From Clostridiales bacterium (lineage in GTDB: Bacteria > Bacillota > Clostridia > Saccharofermentanales > Saccharofermentanaceae), in contig JAGAAI010000038.1 of the NCBI GenBank assembly GCA_017615325.1, positions 1-63,457 on the forward strand: 63,457 nt of DNA, read 5' to 3'. Shown one piece after another: positions 1 through 9,084 of this stretch. The first letter of the stretch is position 1, and each line of letters opens with the position of its first letter. The notes beneath the pieces were generated by a model that did not search any database, had not been told where the DNA came from, and saw nothing but the letters and a program-made list of their open reading frames with translations. The position numbers were made by a program, and so were the translations under genes.

Positions 1-214
1 CAACTTCCCATTCTCCTTAACGTTCTCTTGGAACAGTAAAAATGACGAGTTAGTATCTACTCTGTCTCACTGTTGCTTGAAGTTTACAACAGTGATGAAG
101 CTTTCACATCTCCCTGTTTAACTTTTTATCATGCCTCCTTAAGGCCCAGTTTAATGCCCGAATAAGAATATACTCAAAAAGGGCAAAAAGCAAGGCGACA
201 TTTACATTCCTTAC
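1..214. other. Intergenic region at left edge
   Basis: No gene is recognisable here. On the minus strand an AAGGAGG-ATG near 130 opens a frame that stops after four codons. An inverted repeat with 8-bp arms (68-75 and 87-94) has no T-run on either side, so it is not a convincing terminator. A plus-strand TTGGAA-17-TAGTAT pair near 29-57 could be a weak promoter, but nothing downstream supports it. No clear terminator for alr is visible. Confidence 0.4.
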
Positions 215-1372
215 TTACAGTAGCTTTCCGTCTTCAAGATAGAGTCTCTTGACTCTCTTGCCGACATCACAGGTTATCTCGTAGTTGATCGTTCCTATAT
301 AGGACGAGAGATTATCGGAAGGATTGCCCTCACCGAAGATCTCCACTATATCCCCTCTCTTTATATCTGATCCGGTTACGTCTGCCATGCACATATCCAT
401 GCATACGTTTCCGATTATGGGATATTTCTGACCATTGATATTGAGCATGAAGCCGTTCGACAGTCTTCTCGAAAAGCCGTCAGCATACCCTATTCCGATC
501 GTTGCGACCTTAGTCGTCTTATCGGCAGTAAAATGCCTTCCGTAGCTGACAGTTGCACCCTCGGGGATATCCTTTACGAATATGACCTTGGCAAGCCAGG
601 TCATTACGGGCTTTAGATCAGGCATCTTATCCCTGTCCGGGCACCCTTCTGGATACATTCCATAAAGGATGAGACCTGCTCTTACCGTATCCAGATGCAT
701 TTGAGGGAATCTCATGATACCGGCACTGTTGCATATATGGTGCCTTGTAAACCTGACGCCCTTATTTTCGAGCCTTTCGACCATATCCATATAGATCCCG
801 AACTGCTTGTTCGTGTATTCGTCATCTCCCGTATCCGATACTGCGAAATGGGAGAAGATACCTTCAGGGATAAGTCCGGGAAGTTTAAATATCTCAACTA
901 TCTCATCATCAGCGGAGCCGTCAGTCTTAAATCCTATGCGGCCCATACCGGTATCGATCTTGATGTGGATCTTGCAGTCTTTTCCCTGCTTCACGGCTTC
1001 TTCTGACAAAAGCCTTGCATCTTCCATTGTGTAAACGGCCTGACCGATACCATACTTTACGATATCAGGGAACCTGTCTGGAGAAGTAAAACCCAGGATC
1101 ATGAGAGGCCTGGTAATTCCGCTTAAGGCAAGATCCTTGGCTTCATCTACCGTTGCCAGACAGAAGCCTGCCGCACCCTCTTCTTCAAGGACCTTGGCAA
1201 GTTTTACCGCGCCATGCCCGTAAGCATCAGCCTTGACCACGCAGAACATGTCCGTGCTGTCCTTTGTCAGGGCCTTGATCTGTCTGTAGTTGAATCTAAC
1301 CGCATCCAAATCGATCAGTACACATGATCTGTCAAACTCTACGTCTTTCATCTCTGATATCTTATCCTTCAT
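215..1372 (-). CDS. alr: Alanine racemase
   Basis: PLP enzyme that interconverts L- and D-alanine in the cytoplasm, supplying D-Ala for peptidoglycan. The N-terminal barrel starts at LIDLDAVRFNY and has the PLP-lysine motif VVKADAYGHG near residue 49. The C-terminal beta domain has the tyrosine-containing VSYGRHF segment and the GNVCMDMCMADVT segment. Length (385 aa) is normal for the family. I prefer the ATG at 1372, about 7 nt after a GGAA, over the TTG one codon upstream. It overlaps nnrD by 11 nt, so the two are probably translationally coupled at the end of a seven-gene operon. The nnrD-alr pairing is common in bacteria. Identification is secure. Confidence 0.96.
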   Translation of the reverse strand: MKDKISEMKDVEFDRSCVLIDLDAVRFNYRQIKALTKDSTDMFCVVKADAYGHGAVKLAKVLEEEGAAGFCLATVDEAKDLALSGITRPLMILGFTSPDRFPDIVKYGIGQAVYTMEDARLLSEEAVKQGKDCKIHIKIDTGMGRIGFKTDGSADDEIVEIFKLPGLIPEGIFSHFAVSDTGDDEYTNKQFGIYMDMVERLENKGVRFTRHHICNSAGIMRFPQMHLDTVRAGLILYGMYPEGCPDRDKMPDLKPVMTWLAKVIFVKDIPEGATVSYGRHFTADKTTKVATIGIGYADGFSRRLSNGFMLNINGQKYPIIGNVCMDMCMADVTGSDIKRGDIVEIFGEGNPSDNLSSYIGTINYEITCDVGKRVKRLYLEDGKLL

Positions 1373-2249
1373 CAAATATTCCGTTCATAACATCCGTAAA
1401 CTTCTCCGGCAGGTCTGACGGGAGCATGACCCTCTCGCCCTTTTCTGATCTGGACAGGATACCTGCCTGGGAATGGATATATACCGCTGCTCTTGCTGCG
1501 TCTTCTGCCCTCATGCCCTGGGCATAAAGACCCGTCAAAAGGCCTGACAGTACATCTCCCGAGCCGCCTTTGGCAAGTCCGGAGTTACTGACCTTGCAAA
1601 TATAGCTCTCCCCTTCAGGGTCTGACACCATTGTATGATCGTTCTTTAATACAAGGACCAGCCTGTATTCTTCGGCAAACTTTGCCGCGCCCTCTTCATC
1701 AGGCTTGAGAACTCCGTCGCACAGCCTTGCGAATTCGCCCAGGTGAGGAGTCAGCACCGCCGGGTCCAGACCCTTATCTGATCTTTCCGCTATAAGGGGC
1801 AGATAATGGTCTTTATAGCGCGAGATTATATTCAGGGCTGACGCGTCTATTACGAGGGCTTTTGCATTAGTAATAAGAATGGTAAGGACCGTTCTTATCC
1901 TGTCATCTTCTTCGTCCGTTCCGGGACCTATGAGACAGGCAGATGCCTTGGGATAGTATTTCTTTATCGCAGCCCTGCTCTCTTCCACGTCATTGCCGAT
2001 AGAAGATGTAAGAGCGCATGGACAGTTGATCTGAACGGGAAGGAGAGATTTATCGTCGGACATATATCTTACCATCCCGACACCGCTCCTTAAGCAGGAC
2101 TCGCAAGCCAAAACTCCGGCTCCCGTCATATAGGGGCTCCCTGCAACGATAAGAGCCTGTCCGAACGTTCCCTTATGTCCCGCGGGATCCCTTGCGGGCA
2201 TCAATTGTCTTACGGAATCCTTCGTGATCTCAAGCATCACGTTCCTCAT
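1362..2249 (-). CDS. nnrD: ADP-dependent NAD(P)H-hydrate dehydratase
   Basis: Repairs hydrated NADH/NADPH (S-NAD(P)HX) by an ADP-dependent dehydration; ribokinase-like fold (YjeF C-terminal/NAXD family). Visible signatures are [11 protein letters not shown] in the middle and [18 protein letters not shown] near the C-terminus, which is the nucleotide-binding motif. At 295 aa it is the dehydratase domain alone; the epimerase half (NnrE), fused in many bacteria, is not in this window. ATG at 2249 follows AGGAAGGG closely, and another ATG lies at 2237. It overlaps metA by 20 nt and alr by 11 nt, so it sits inside the same operon. Confidence 0.93.
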   Translation of the reverse strand: MRNVMLEITKDSVRQLMPARDPAGHKGTFGQALIVAGSPYMTGAGVLACESCLRSGVGMVRYMSDDKSLLPVQINCPCALTSSIGNDVEESRAAIKKYYPKASACLIGPGTDEEDDRIRTVLTILITNAKALVIDASALNIISRYKDHYLPLIAERSDKGLDPAVLTPHLGEFARLCDGVLKPDEEGAAKFAEEYRLVLVLKNDHTMVSDPEGESYICKVSNSGLAKGGSGDVLSGLLTGLYAQGMRAEDAARAAVYIHSQAGILSRSEKGERVMLPSDLPEKFTDVMNGIFDEG

Positions 2250-3201
2250 CCCTTCCTGCGGGGATGTCTCCCTGCTTGATGTTTTCGATGAGACCTATAT
2301 CGAAAGGTGTCTCCTGGTAAACATAGTAGTTGAGCCAGTTTGTATACATGAGGGTCGCAGAAGACCTCCAACGCAGAAGGAACCCTTTGGAAGGATCATC
2401 GTCAACATAGTAGTTTACCGGCATATCGGGATCGATGCCGGCTGCAATGTCACGTTTGTACTCGCGGTCCAATGTATCAGCATCGTATTCGGAATGACCC
2501 GTTATGAAGATCTGTCTGCCTGTAAGATCCGATACGGCATAGATACCGCACTCCTCCGATTCAGACAGGATCCTTAATTCTTTTACATTAGCTATATCCT
2601 CACGCCTTACCTCGGTATATCTCGAATGAGGAACATAGAAGATATCGTCAAAACCGCGGAAGAGCTTTACCGGACGGCTGTAGGTCATGCTGTGCTCAAA
2701 GATTCCCGAGACCTTGCGGTCCAGGACATACTTGGGGATGCCGTAATGGTAGTAAAGGCCTGCGAAAGCACCCCAGCAAAGATGCATGGTCGAATAGACG
2801 TGGGTCTTGCTCCATTCCATGATCTTGCAGAGTTCCTCCCAGTAATCGACTTCCTCGAAAGGCATCTTCTCTATGGGAGCGCCGGTTATGATCATGCCGT
2901 CAAAATACTGATCAGAGATCTTATCGAATGTAAGATAGTATCTGTTTAAGTGAGACTGGCTCGTATGGCGGGATTCGTGAGATGCCATACAGAGAAGCTC
3001 TATGTCCACCTGGATAGGTGAATTAGAAAGAGCGCGCAAAAGCTGGGTCTCAGTCGTGATCTTATCAGGCATGAGATTAAGGATGATTATCTTTATAGGT
3101 CTTATATCCTGTGTCAGAGCTCTCGTCTCTTCCATAACGAAGATACGCTCTTTCTCGAGCGTTGCACGTGCTGGAAGATTGTTCGGGATTCTTATCGGCA
3201 T
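2230..3201 (-). CDS. metAA: Homoserine O-acetyltransferase (MetA family)
   Basis: Activates homoserine at the first committed step of methionine synthesis. MetA family (class-I glutamine-amidotransferase-like fold), 323 aa, full length, beginning [11 protein letters not shown]. The catalytic cysteine is Cys142 (STMHLCWG). Residue 111 is Glu (GAPIE). In characterised family members Glu at 111 goes with acetyl-CoA use and Gly (GAPLG in E. coli) with succinyl-CoA, so I call acetyltransferase despite the common name homoserine succinyltransferase. The start has a good AGGAG site 6-7 nt upstream. It lies 18 nt after the kinase-like gene and overlaps nnrD. No SAM riboswitch precedes it, because it is internal to the operon. 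Confidence 0.95.
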   Translation of the reverse strand: MPIRIPNNLPARATLEKERIFVMEETRALTQDIRPIKIIILNLMPDKITTETQLLRALSNSPIQVDIELLCMASHESRHTSQSHLNRYYLTFDKISDQYFDGMIITGAPIEKMPFEEVDYWEELCKIMEWSKTHVYSTMHLCWGAFAGLYYHYGIPKYVLDRKVSGIFEHSMTYSRPVKLFRGFDDIFYVPHSRYTEVRREDIANVKELRILSESEECGIYAVSDLTGRQIFITGHSEYDADTLDREYKRDIAAGIDPDMPVNYYVDDDPSKGFLLRWRSSATLMYTNWLNYYVYQETPFDIGLIENIKQGDIPAGRDEERDA

Positions 3202-3219
3202 ATATTATCTCCTGGTTTC

Positions 3220-4230
3220 TTATGATCCTATGAATTCGTTAAGGATGGACCTCTCGGGTACACGGTCCTGATCGATAACGGGGATCATGTTAAGGTGTTC
3301 TGTCAGTACCGCTGCCTTGGCCATTGCGGCAGACAGATCAGCGAAAGGCTTTCCCGTGGGCGATCTCTTCATAAACACATTCGCTTCGGCCGTTCCGTTG
3401 TTGATCTGATCAACTGCTATCCTGATATCGCCTAATGCCATCGGAGCCAGAACAAGAGGCTCATAAGCTAAGAATGAGTTGACATGATAATCTGCAGCTG
3501 CCAGATACTCGTCAACAAAAGACTCTTCAGATCTGGCGATCATCGGCCAGTAATCGATCGTGGAGATCGCATGGGCGTCCCTGTGCCTGTTGTCCCTTAC
3601 GATCCTTCTTATCAGGCGGATCTCGCGGCTGTCCATGAGCTTGGAATCACAGAAGACATTACCGTAAGGCATGATGAACACCTTGGCACACATAGATCTG
3701 TCTATATTACCTGAGATCCTGGGAGACAGGCCGTGAAGGCCCTCAACTACCAGAACACCGTCGTCGGGCAGTCTTATGGCAGATTCGGGAGAACCTTCCT
3801 CCTGGATCCTGGTCATGAAGTTAAAGTGGGGCGGGATAACCGTCTTATGATCTAATATATCCTTAATATCCTGCTCGCACCTTGCAATATCAAGAGCCTC
3901 TATGGTCTCAAAGTCAGGTCTTCCATCCTTGTCACAGTTAAGTTCGGTTATATTGTAGTAGTCATCAAGTGACAGGAAATGAGCAGTCCTTCCTCCCTGG
4001 GTGATCCCGTCTGCAAGTCTCATGGTAAAGGTAGTCTTGCCGGAGGATGTAGGCCCTGATATGAAGATGGCTTTGACAGCCTTATCCGAACAGATCTGCT
4101 TTACGATCCTGTCTATCCTCGAAAGGAATACCTCTTCTGATTCTGCGATAAACTTCGGAAGCCTTACCTCACCTAAGCTCTCTTCCAGCTCTTCGATCGT
4201 AATATCAGTCTTATCCTGTAACTCGGCCAT
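3220..4230 (-). CDS. Uridine kinase/phosphoribulokinase-family ATPase
   Basis: P-loop kinase of the uridine kinase/phosphoribulokinase superfamily. Walker A is GPTSSGKT near residue 60, followed by the family's FLSLDDYY acidic motif near residue 90 and VLVVEGLHGL (Walker B-like) near residue 160. At 336 aa it is longer than a minimal uridine kinase (about 210 aa), with an N-terminal extension of about 45 residues and a C-terminal region. It matches the 'nucleoside kinase' type often annotated in Clostridia. The substrate cannot be read from the sequence; phosphorylation of uridine or cytidine is the family expectation. Start by AGGACAGG upstream. It lies in the operon 14 nt after the membrane protein gene. 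Confidence 0.82.
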   Translation of the reverse strand: MAELQDKTDITIEELEESLGEVRLPKFIAESEEVFLSRIDRIVKQICSDKAVKAIFISGPTSSGKTTFTMRLADGITQGGRTAHFLSLDDYYNITELNCDKDGRPDFETIEALDIARCEQDIKDILDHKTVIPPHFNFMTRIQEEGSPESAIRLPDDGVLVVEGLHGLSPRISGNIDRSMCAKVFIMPYGNVFCDSKLMDSREIRLIRRIVRDNRHRDAHAISTIDYWPMIARSEESFVDEYLAAADYHVNSFLAYEPLVLAPMALGDIRIAVDQINNGTAEANVFMKRSPTGKPFADLSAAMAKAAVLTEHLNMIPVIDQDRVPERSILNEFIGS

Positions 4231-4243
4231 ATCCTGTCCTTCC

Positions 4244-4852
4244 TTATCTTCTGTTAGGTATGAATCTCTTTATGATGAGCTTGTCGATCACCCAGTCATA
4301 GCAATACTGCAGTATTCTGTAGAGAAGATAGATGATCCCCGGAACGACAACAGCCAGAACGACTATGAGCAGCACCACGAAGAGGACATGAAGACCGCCC
4401 GCCAGGACTCCGATGACTGTAGCAAAAGAACCCGTGCTCGAAGCAAATCTCTCAGTATATGTTTCCAATGTATCATTAAGATAGCCTATTACGAAGGTCT
4501 GAAGATCATCTGCCCCAACAGTTATCCTGGAACCTATGAGAGTTACCGTAAAACTCACCACGAGAAGGCTCTTTATAACCTTCTCGATCATAACCAGGGC
4601 CTTGCCCCAGGCAGGCATCCTGTAATATCTCATGCAGATAAAAGGACATGCAACGAAGAGGAGCCCGAAGATAACGAGCTCAACTGTTGAGAATTCACCA
4701 ATGAATACCAGTGGCTTGCCGCTCACATAGCCGTAGAGGACGAGCGATTCAACAAAAAGACCGTAGAGCACGAACAGTGCCGTATGCCTTCTGTTCTCAA
4801 AATCAGTATCGCTCCATAATTTCCCGAGAAACAGTCCTTCGAGATAATCCAT
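4244..4852 (-). CDS. Small polytopic membrane protein, unknown function
   Basis: A 202-aa protein that I do not recognise. The sequence shows about four hydrophobic helices (near residues 25-45, 57-75, 93-110 and 143-178), with a basic C-terminal tail ending KRFIPNRR that is probably cytoplasmic. There is no signal peptide or catalytic motif. A strong AGGAG lies 5 nt before the ATG. It sits between the unknown 143-aa protein and the kinase-like gene in a tight operon. It may work with the membrane-anchored beta-propeller at the head of that operon, but this is inference from position only. Confidence 0.6.
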   Translation of the reverse strand: MDYLEGLFLGKLWSDTDFENRRHTALFVLYGLFVESLVLYGYVSGKPLVFIGEFSTVELVIFGLLFVACPFICMRYYRMPAWGKALVMIEKVIKSLLVVSFTVTLIGSRITVGADDLQTFVIGYLNDTLETYTERFASSTGSFATVIGVLAGGLHVLFVVLLIVVLAVVVPGIIYLLYRILQYCYDWVIDKLIIKRFIPNRR

Positions 4853-4888
4853 GTCGTCTCCTTATGCCCTTCTTGCTTACTTAGAGGA

Positions 4889-5320
4889 TCACCTCAAAGT
4901 GAAGCTCGTACCGGTAGTCGATTCGATGAGAGACCTCAGTTCATCCCACTTCCTGGGGAAGTTCTGACTGCACTCGGCGCTTACTACCGTCTTATCCTTA
5001 AATTCGGCCTTCATCTTCCATGAACCGGGTACTGCGACCTTCTTGCCGAACTTAGTAACATCGCCCTCTTTATATGCCATGATCCACTCAAGGACTCCGA
5101 TCTCGGGGAGTCTTGTCTTGAGAAGATCAAACTTGTCTTTATTTATGAGAGACGTGAAATTATTATTCCACATGTAATTGTCTCTCCATGACAGGATCTT
5201 TCTCTTGAAATCATACTTGACTCTGTAGCCCTCGTCAGTAAAGGAGATTATCTCCACTTCCAAAACCGCTAAGTCTTCGTACATTTTCTTAGTATCCATA
5301 TCAGTCCAACCTTCCGTCAT
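4889..5320 (-). CDS. Hypothetical soluble protein
   Basis: A 143-aa protein without a signal peptide or membrane segment; mixed charged composition with several Trp residues. No motif recognised. Its ATG overlaps the stop of the beta-propeller gene as ATGA (5317-5320), so translation is probably coupled. A second in-frame ATG (MDTKKMYED) seven codons in could be the real start. Because of the coupling it most likely acts with the propeller protein, but no role can be assigned. Confidence 0.6.
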   Translation of the reverse strand: MTEGWTDMDTKKMYEDLAVLEVEIISFTDEGYRVKYDFKRKILSWRDNYMWNNNFTSLINKDKFDLLKTRLPEIGVLEWIMAYKEGDVTKFGKKVAVPGSWKMKAEFKDKTVVSAECSQNFPRKWDELRSLIESTTGTSFTLR

Positions 5321-7191
5321 GCGATCTTGATCCCGAAGATCGATCCAGAGGTGGTACCGATGACCGCCGTATTACCCCAGACGACCGGTGATGCTTCAAA
5401 GCATACTCCGGTTGATGTCTTTCCCTCTGTCTTAAAGAGTCTTGCCGTCTGAATATATGTGATCCTCTTGCCGTTGGATGCGTCTATAAGATGGATCTGT
5501 CCTATGCTGTCACCGATCATGATATATGCGTTGCCTTCTGAGTCATATATATCGACCGGTGAACTGTAGGAATAGATGTTCATCTTATATTCCCATACTA
5601 AGGTTCCGAGTGTCTTATCATATGCAACAAGCTTGTTTCCGCTTAAAAGGCCGTTGGTCATGCTGTAGGAGAATATGACCAGATTGCCGATGGATCTCTT
5701 TCCTATGATGGGATTTCCGAAGCATCCGCCGCTCTGATCTGTCTCTGAAGTCTGACCGTTATAAGTATAACATGACTCGGACGTCTGCCATACTTCCTCA
5801 CCCGTAAGGCCGTTGAACTTATAGACGTATGCAGCTCCGTTGTATTCGCCGACAGCACCCTGGTTATCGACCTCACAGCCGACATATACGAAAGGCACTC
5901 CGTCTTCCTCATCGATAACGGGAGTAATGTCGGAATCGTCACCAAGTTTGCGGCACCATACCATCTTCATGGCATTGATATCAAGACAGATAAGATTCTG
6001 CGTGTTATCTACAAAATATCCGTAGTTACCGTATAGAGCGATGGAACTTTCGACACCCATATGGGATGCGGTATTGTCGTTGAAGATATACTTGTAGGCA
6101 CATACTTCGGGGTTGATAGTTATGGCAGATGACCCTTCGGAATAGACGGTATTGAGCTTGATCGTATAGATAAGTCCGTTCTCACAGGGCCAGATAAGAG
6201 TATCTGTCTCAGCCGACACGATCGGTGAAGAATCGAATGCGTGCCAGCCGCTCCTGTATGCACCATCCTCAGTGCCCTCATAAGAATAAAGGCAGATGCC
6301 GTCCACGAGCGAATAGATATACATACCGAACTTACCGCTCTCAGCGTTATCATCCGTCTGTCCGACATAAAGGAGAGGATATCCTCTGGGATCAAGCGCA
6401 GGTGTTCCCTTGACGGAAGCTCCCACATCGATGGGGTCTCTTGTAAATTCTCCCGTCTCAAGATCCATGAAATAGACCTTGCCGTCCAATGCCGCAGCAA
6501 TTACCTCTACAAGACCTTCCTTGGACTTTGCACTATCCTTAAGGTTCATGGTGCTCTTCATGGAATCCGGCCACTGGACCATAAGGGGCTGGCCTGTCCA
6601 TCTTAAGCCCTTCCATTCGAAAAGCTGGGTCGATGCAAGCTTGGATCCTATATCGGAGAATTCCCATGTCTGTTCCACGGTTCCTTCCTTGACTTCGGTA
6701 TTCCCGAAAGATGCGCAGTTACGGAAATTATTGCCCCTGAATGTAAAGATACCCGGCATTTTGCCGTAATTGATGGGATCCGTAAAGTAGATTGGTTCTG
6801 CTCTTAAGTATTCCTCGGTATCGTCTCCCCCTATCGTAACAGATTCCACAAGACCTCTTGCAGCAGGATCCGCTTCTGCTACGACCTTTGCATCCTTATC
6901 GATAACGACCGAATTTCTGGCAGGATAAAGGAGCGGGTTCTGATATGTTTCAAGGGGAGGCGCAGGCGTCGGTGTAGGCGTCGCAGCGGATATGAATGAA
7001 CTTACTTCGCTTCCGTCAACTCCCGTTACCACGTCTCCCGAACCATTCTTCTTAAAGTAAACTACGGCCAGCACGGCAGTAAGCGTCACAAAAAGGACCG
7101 TCATGATGACGACCAGCATGACCTGTCCCTCGTTAGGATCGCGGGAAGGCTTATAGTAACTGTTGTCAGGTTCTATGTACTGCTGTCTCAT
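5317..7191 (-). CDS. Membrane-anchored PQQ-type beta-propeller protein
   Basis: About 624 aa. A short cytoplasmic N-terminus is followed by one membrane helix near residues 25-47, a Pro/Thr linker (TPTPTPAPP) and an extracytoplasmic domain with repeated PQQ-like blades, for example KVYFMDLETGEF, YLICLDINAMKMVW-type and LVAYDKTLGTLVWEY repeats. BamB and alcohol-dehydrogenase propellers share this fold, but no PQQ-dehydrogenase active site is evident, so a binding or scaffold role at the cell surface is more likely. I chose the ATG at 7191 (MRQQYIEP), with GGAAAG 8 nt upstream. The frame is open to 7254, but that extension is poor. It heads the operon that ends with alr. Confidence 0.75.
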   Translation of the reverse strand: MRQQYIEPDNSYYKPSRDPNEGQVMLVVIMTVLFVTLTAVLAVVYFKKNGSGDVVTGVDGSEVSSFISAATPTPTPAPPLETYQNPLLYPARNSVVIDKDAKVVAEADPAARGLVESVTIGGDDTEEYLRAEPIYFTDPINYGKMPGIFTFRGNNFRNCASFGNTEVKEGTVEQTWEFSDIGSKLASTQLFEWKGLRWTGQPLMVQWPDSMKSTMNLKDSAKSKEGLVEVIAAALDGKVYFMDLETGEFTRDPIDVGASVKGTPALDPRGYPLLYVGQTDDNAESGKFGMYIYSLVDGICLYSYEGTEDGAYRSGWHAFDSSPIVSAETDTLIWPCENGLIYTIKLNTVYSEGSSAITINPEVCAYKYIFNDNTASHMGVESSIALYGNYGYFVDNTQNLICLDINAMKMVWCRKLGDDSDITPVIDEEDGVPFVYVGCEVDNQGAVGEYNGAAYVYKFNGLTGEEVWQTSESCYTYNGQTSETDQSGGCFGNPIIGKRSIGNLVIFSYSMTNGLLSGNKLVAYDKTLGTLVWEYKMNIYSYSSPVDIYDSEGNAYIMIGDSIGQIHLIDASNGKRITYIQTARLFKTEGKTSTGVCFEASPVVWGNTAVIGTTSGSIFGIKIA

Positions 7192-7244
7192 TTCCTTTTC
7201 TTTCCGTGCAACACCGACGGCCCGGTGTCCGCATATAATAGAGC

Positions 7245-7273
7245 ATTTTACCACGAGGGAGCAAAATCCTCAA
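7245..7273 (-). promoter_or_regulatory. Predicted SigA-type promoter for the propeller-alr operon
   Basis: On the minus strand a TTGAGG (-35, 7268-7273) and TAAAAT (-10, 7245-7250) are separated by 17 nt, about 55 nt upstream of the propeller ATG. A TATTAT just downstream could be an alternative -10. The -35 lies in one arm of an inverted repeat (7266-7273 with 7313-7320) whose other arm covers the whiA stop. Confidence 0.5.
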
Positions 7274-7319
7274 CATAAGCCAATAAGTATCATATATTTA
7301 AATGGAAAAGTCTTGAGGA

Positions 7320-8180
7320 TCAGAGATCTCCTGCGATCCTCATCAGTTTCTGGATCCGGTTGTTCATACCGGATTTAGATATCGGGGGATTCATCATCTC
7401 CCCCAATTCAGCTATCGATGCTCCCGGGTTCTCAATGCTGGCCCTGGCAGCCTGCTGGAGCTCATCAGGCAAGTCAAGGGCTTTATCTGATCTTAAGAGT
7501 TTCTCAAACAGGTCATTGCGCGAAGCCCCGGCCTCAGCCTGTCTTCTCGTATTCCAGTCATCACAGTTCACCTCACGGGTTATCTGCTTTCTTAAGTCGT
7601 GTTCGATCCTTATGTTCTCGAAGCTGAGCCTCGAAGAATCGGCACCTATCATGCCTATAAAATCGGATACGTAATCTCCGTTCTTGAACTTGATGCAGTT
7701 GATCCCGCCTCTCTTGCCCATGACAGGTTCGATCTCTTCATAAGACAGGAGAGCGAACACTGTCTTGGCAGCGCCCTCACTCTTCAGATGAAGTTCGACT
7801 TTGTATGTATTTTCAGGATCGCTTATATGTCCTGCTGCGATGCAGGCTCCGCCCAATAAGGCTCTGACATTACTGTGTGTCAGTTCCGAAGGATCCGGCA
7901 GTTCGCCCTTTAAGAAAGATCTGACTTTCTCTGTTACCTTCTCCGGGATCTGTCCTATATATACTTTTCCGTCCTTTATATTGGACGGGATCTTCCATTC
8001 TGAAAGAAGATTTGTAAGTCTCCCCGAGACCTTTCCGCATGCCTTGATCTTTCCTGAGATCTCTTCTCCGTCAGATGAAGCCATCAGAAGACCTGTCAGG
8101 AACCACACAAAAGAGTCAGCGCTATATCTGACCTTACAGACCTCATATTTTACGTTATCCGAGAATGACAGCTCGCTCAT
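7320..8180 (-). CDS. whiA: WhiA-family DNA-binding protein
   Basis: WhiA, a conserved Gram-positive protein with an N-terminal LAGLIDADG-homing-endonuclease-like fold and a C-terminal helix-turn-helix. It is required for sporulation in Streptomyces and influences chromosome segregation and cell division in Bacillus. The N-terminus SFSDNVKYEV, the central EHDLRKQITREVNCDDWNTRR segment and the C-terminal helix-turn-helix (IAELGEMMNPPISKSGMNNR) are typical. Length 286 aa. ATG at 8180 matches homologues; a TTG at 8192 sits only 3 nt after AGGAG and would overlap murB by 11 nt, so the start is not certain. It follows murB, the usual neighbour order. Confidence 0.92.
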   Translation of the reverse strand: MSELSFSDNVKYEVCKVRYSADSFVWFLTGLLMASSDGEEISGKIKACGKVSGRLTNLLSEWKIPSNIKDGKVYIGQIPEKVTEKVRSFLKGELPDPSELTHSNVRALLGGACIAAGHISDPENTYKVELHLKSEGAAKTVFALLSYEEIEPVMGKRGGINCIKFKNGDYVSDFIGMIGADSSRLSFENIRIEHDLRKQITREVNCDDWNTRRQAEAGASRNDLFEKLLRSDKALDLPDELQQAARASIENPGASIAELGEMMNPPISKSGMNNRIQKLMRIAGDL

Positions 8181-8181
8181 C

Positions 8182-9084
8182 TTACTGATCAAACTCTCCT
8201 ATGAGCTTAACTTCCAGTTCAAGCCTGACGCCTGACGTGGAAAAAACCTTATCCTGTACATAACGGATAAGACGGTAAACATCCGTTGCGGATGCCACTC
8301 CTCCCACATTAACGACAAAACCTGCGTGCTTTTCCGATACGCGGGCACCGGAATCATCAAGTGAGAAACCTTTAAGTCCGGCATCCTCTATGAGCCTGCC
8401 TGCAAAATAACCTTCCGGTCTCTTAAAAGTAGAACCGCATGAAGGGTGATTTAAGGGCTGGGAATTGATCCTCTTCTGCCGGAGTTCGTCAGTATATTCT
8501 TTTATCTTCGTGATATCTCCTTCGTGAACTTCAGCCTTCATACCGAGGATGACGGTATCTTCCATGCCGGAGAATATACTCTTCCTGTAACCGAAATCTG
8601 CCTCATCTCCTGATATCTTCCTGATATCACCGTCCTGCCAGTAAGTAACTTCTTTGACTATGTCTGCCATCTGCCTGCCGTAGGCTCCGGCGTTCATGAA
8701 GACAGCGCCTCCTACGGCGCCCGGGATCCCGCAGCAGAATTCCGCCCCTTCAAGACCGTTGTTGACGCAGGTTGCACCGAAAGATGCAAGCATCGCTCCG
8801 GCCTCGCAGTCTATGACTCCGGCACCGTCGCTGATCTTACAGTCTATCCTGCTCATGGGCTTTCCGATCCTTATGACAAGCCCGTCAAATCCCTTATCAG
8901 AGATGAGCACATTGGATCCTGCTCCGAGCAGGACAACAGGAAGGCTCTCGCGCCTTGCAAATTCAAAGGCTTCTCCAACCTGATCGGCGGATTCGGGCTC
9001 GGCAAAGAAAGCGGCGGGACCGCCGCATCTCATTGTCGTATAGGGTTTAAGTGATACGTCTCTTCTGATGTCGATATCAGCCAT
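8182..9084 (-). CDS. murB: UDP-N-acetylenolpyruvoylglucosamine reductase
   Basis: FAD- and NADPH-dependent reductase that makes UDP-MurNAc, the second committed step of peptidoglycan synthesis. FAD-binding motifs are LGAGSNVLISDKGFDG and CGIPGAVGGAVFMNAGAYG. The proton-donor serine lies in SCGSTFKRPEG, and the C-terminal SEKHAGFVVNVGGASA-type motif is present (KHAGFVVN). At 300 aa it is a typical short (type II) MurB. It overlaps hprK by 8 nt and abuts whiA. Confidence 0.96.
   Translation of the reverse strand: MADIDIRRDVSLKPYTTMRCGGPAAFFAEPESADQVGEAFEFARRESLPVVLLGAGSNVLISDKGFDGLVIRIGKPMSRIDCKISDGAGVIDCEAGAMLASFGATCVNNGLEGAEFCCGIPGAVGGAVFMNAGAYGRQMADIVKEVTYWQDGDIRKISGDEADFGYRKSIFSGMEDTVILGMKAEVHEGDITKIKEYTDELRQKRINSQPLNHPSCGSTFKRPEGYFAGRLIEDAGLKGFSLDDSGARVSEKHAGFVVNVGGVASATDVYRLIRYVQDKVFSTSGVRLELEVKLIGEFDQ

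Noticed and set aside
68..94. Inverted repeat with 8-bp arms as a terminator
   Set aside because: No T-run follows on either strand, and no gene end lies at the right distance.
7266..7320. Inverted repeat ATCCTCAA/TTGAGGAT as an operator or terminator
   Set aside because: The loop is 39 nt and one arm is in the promoter and the other at a stop codon; chance pairing is likely.
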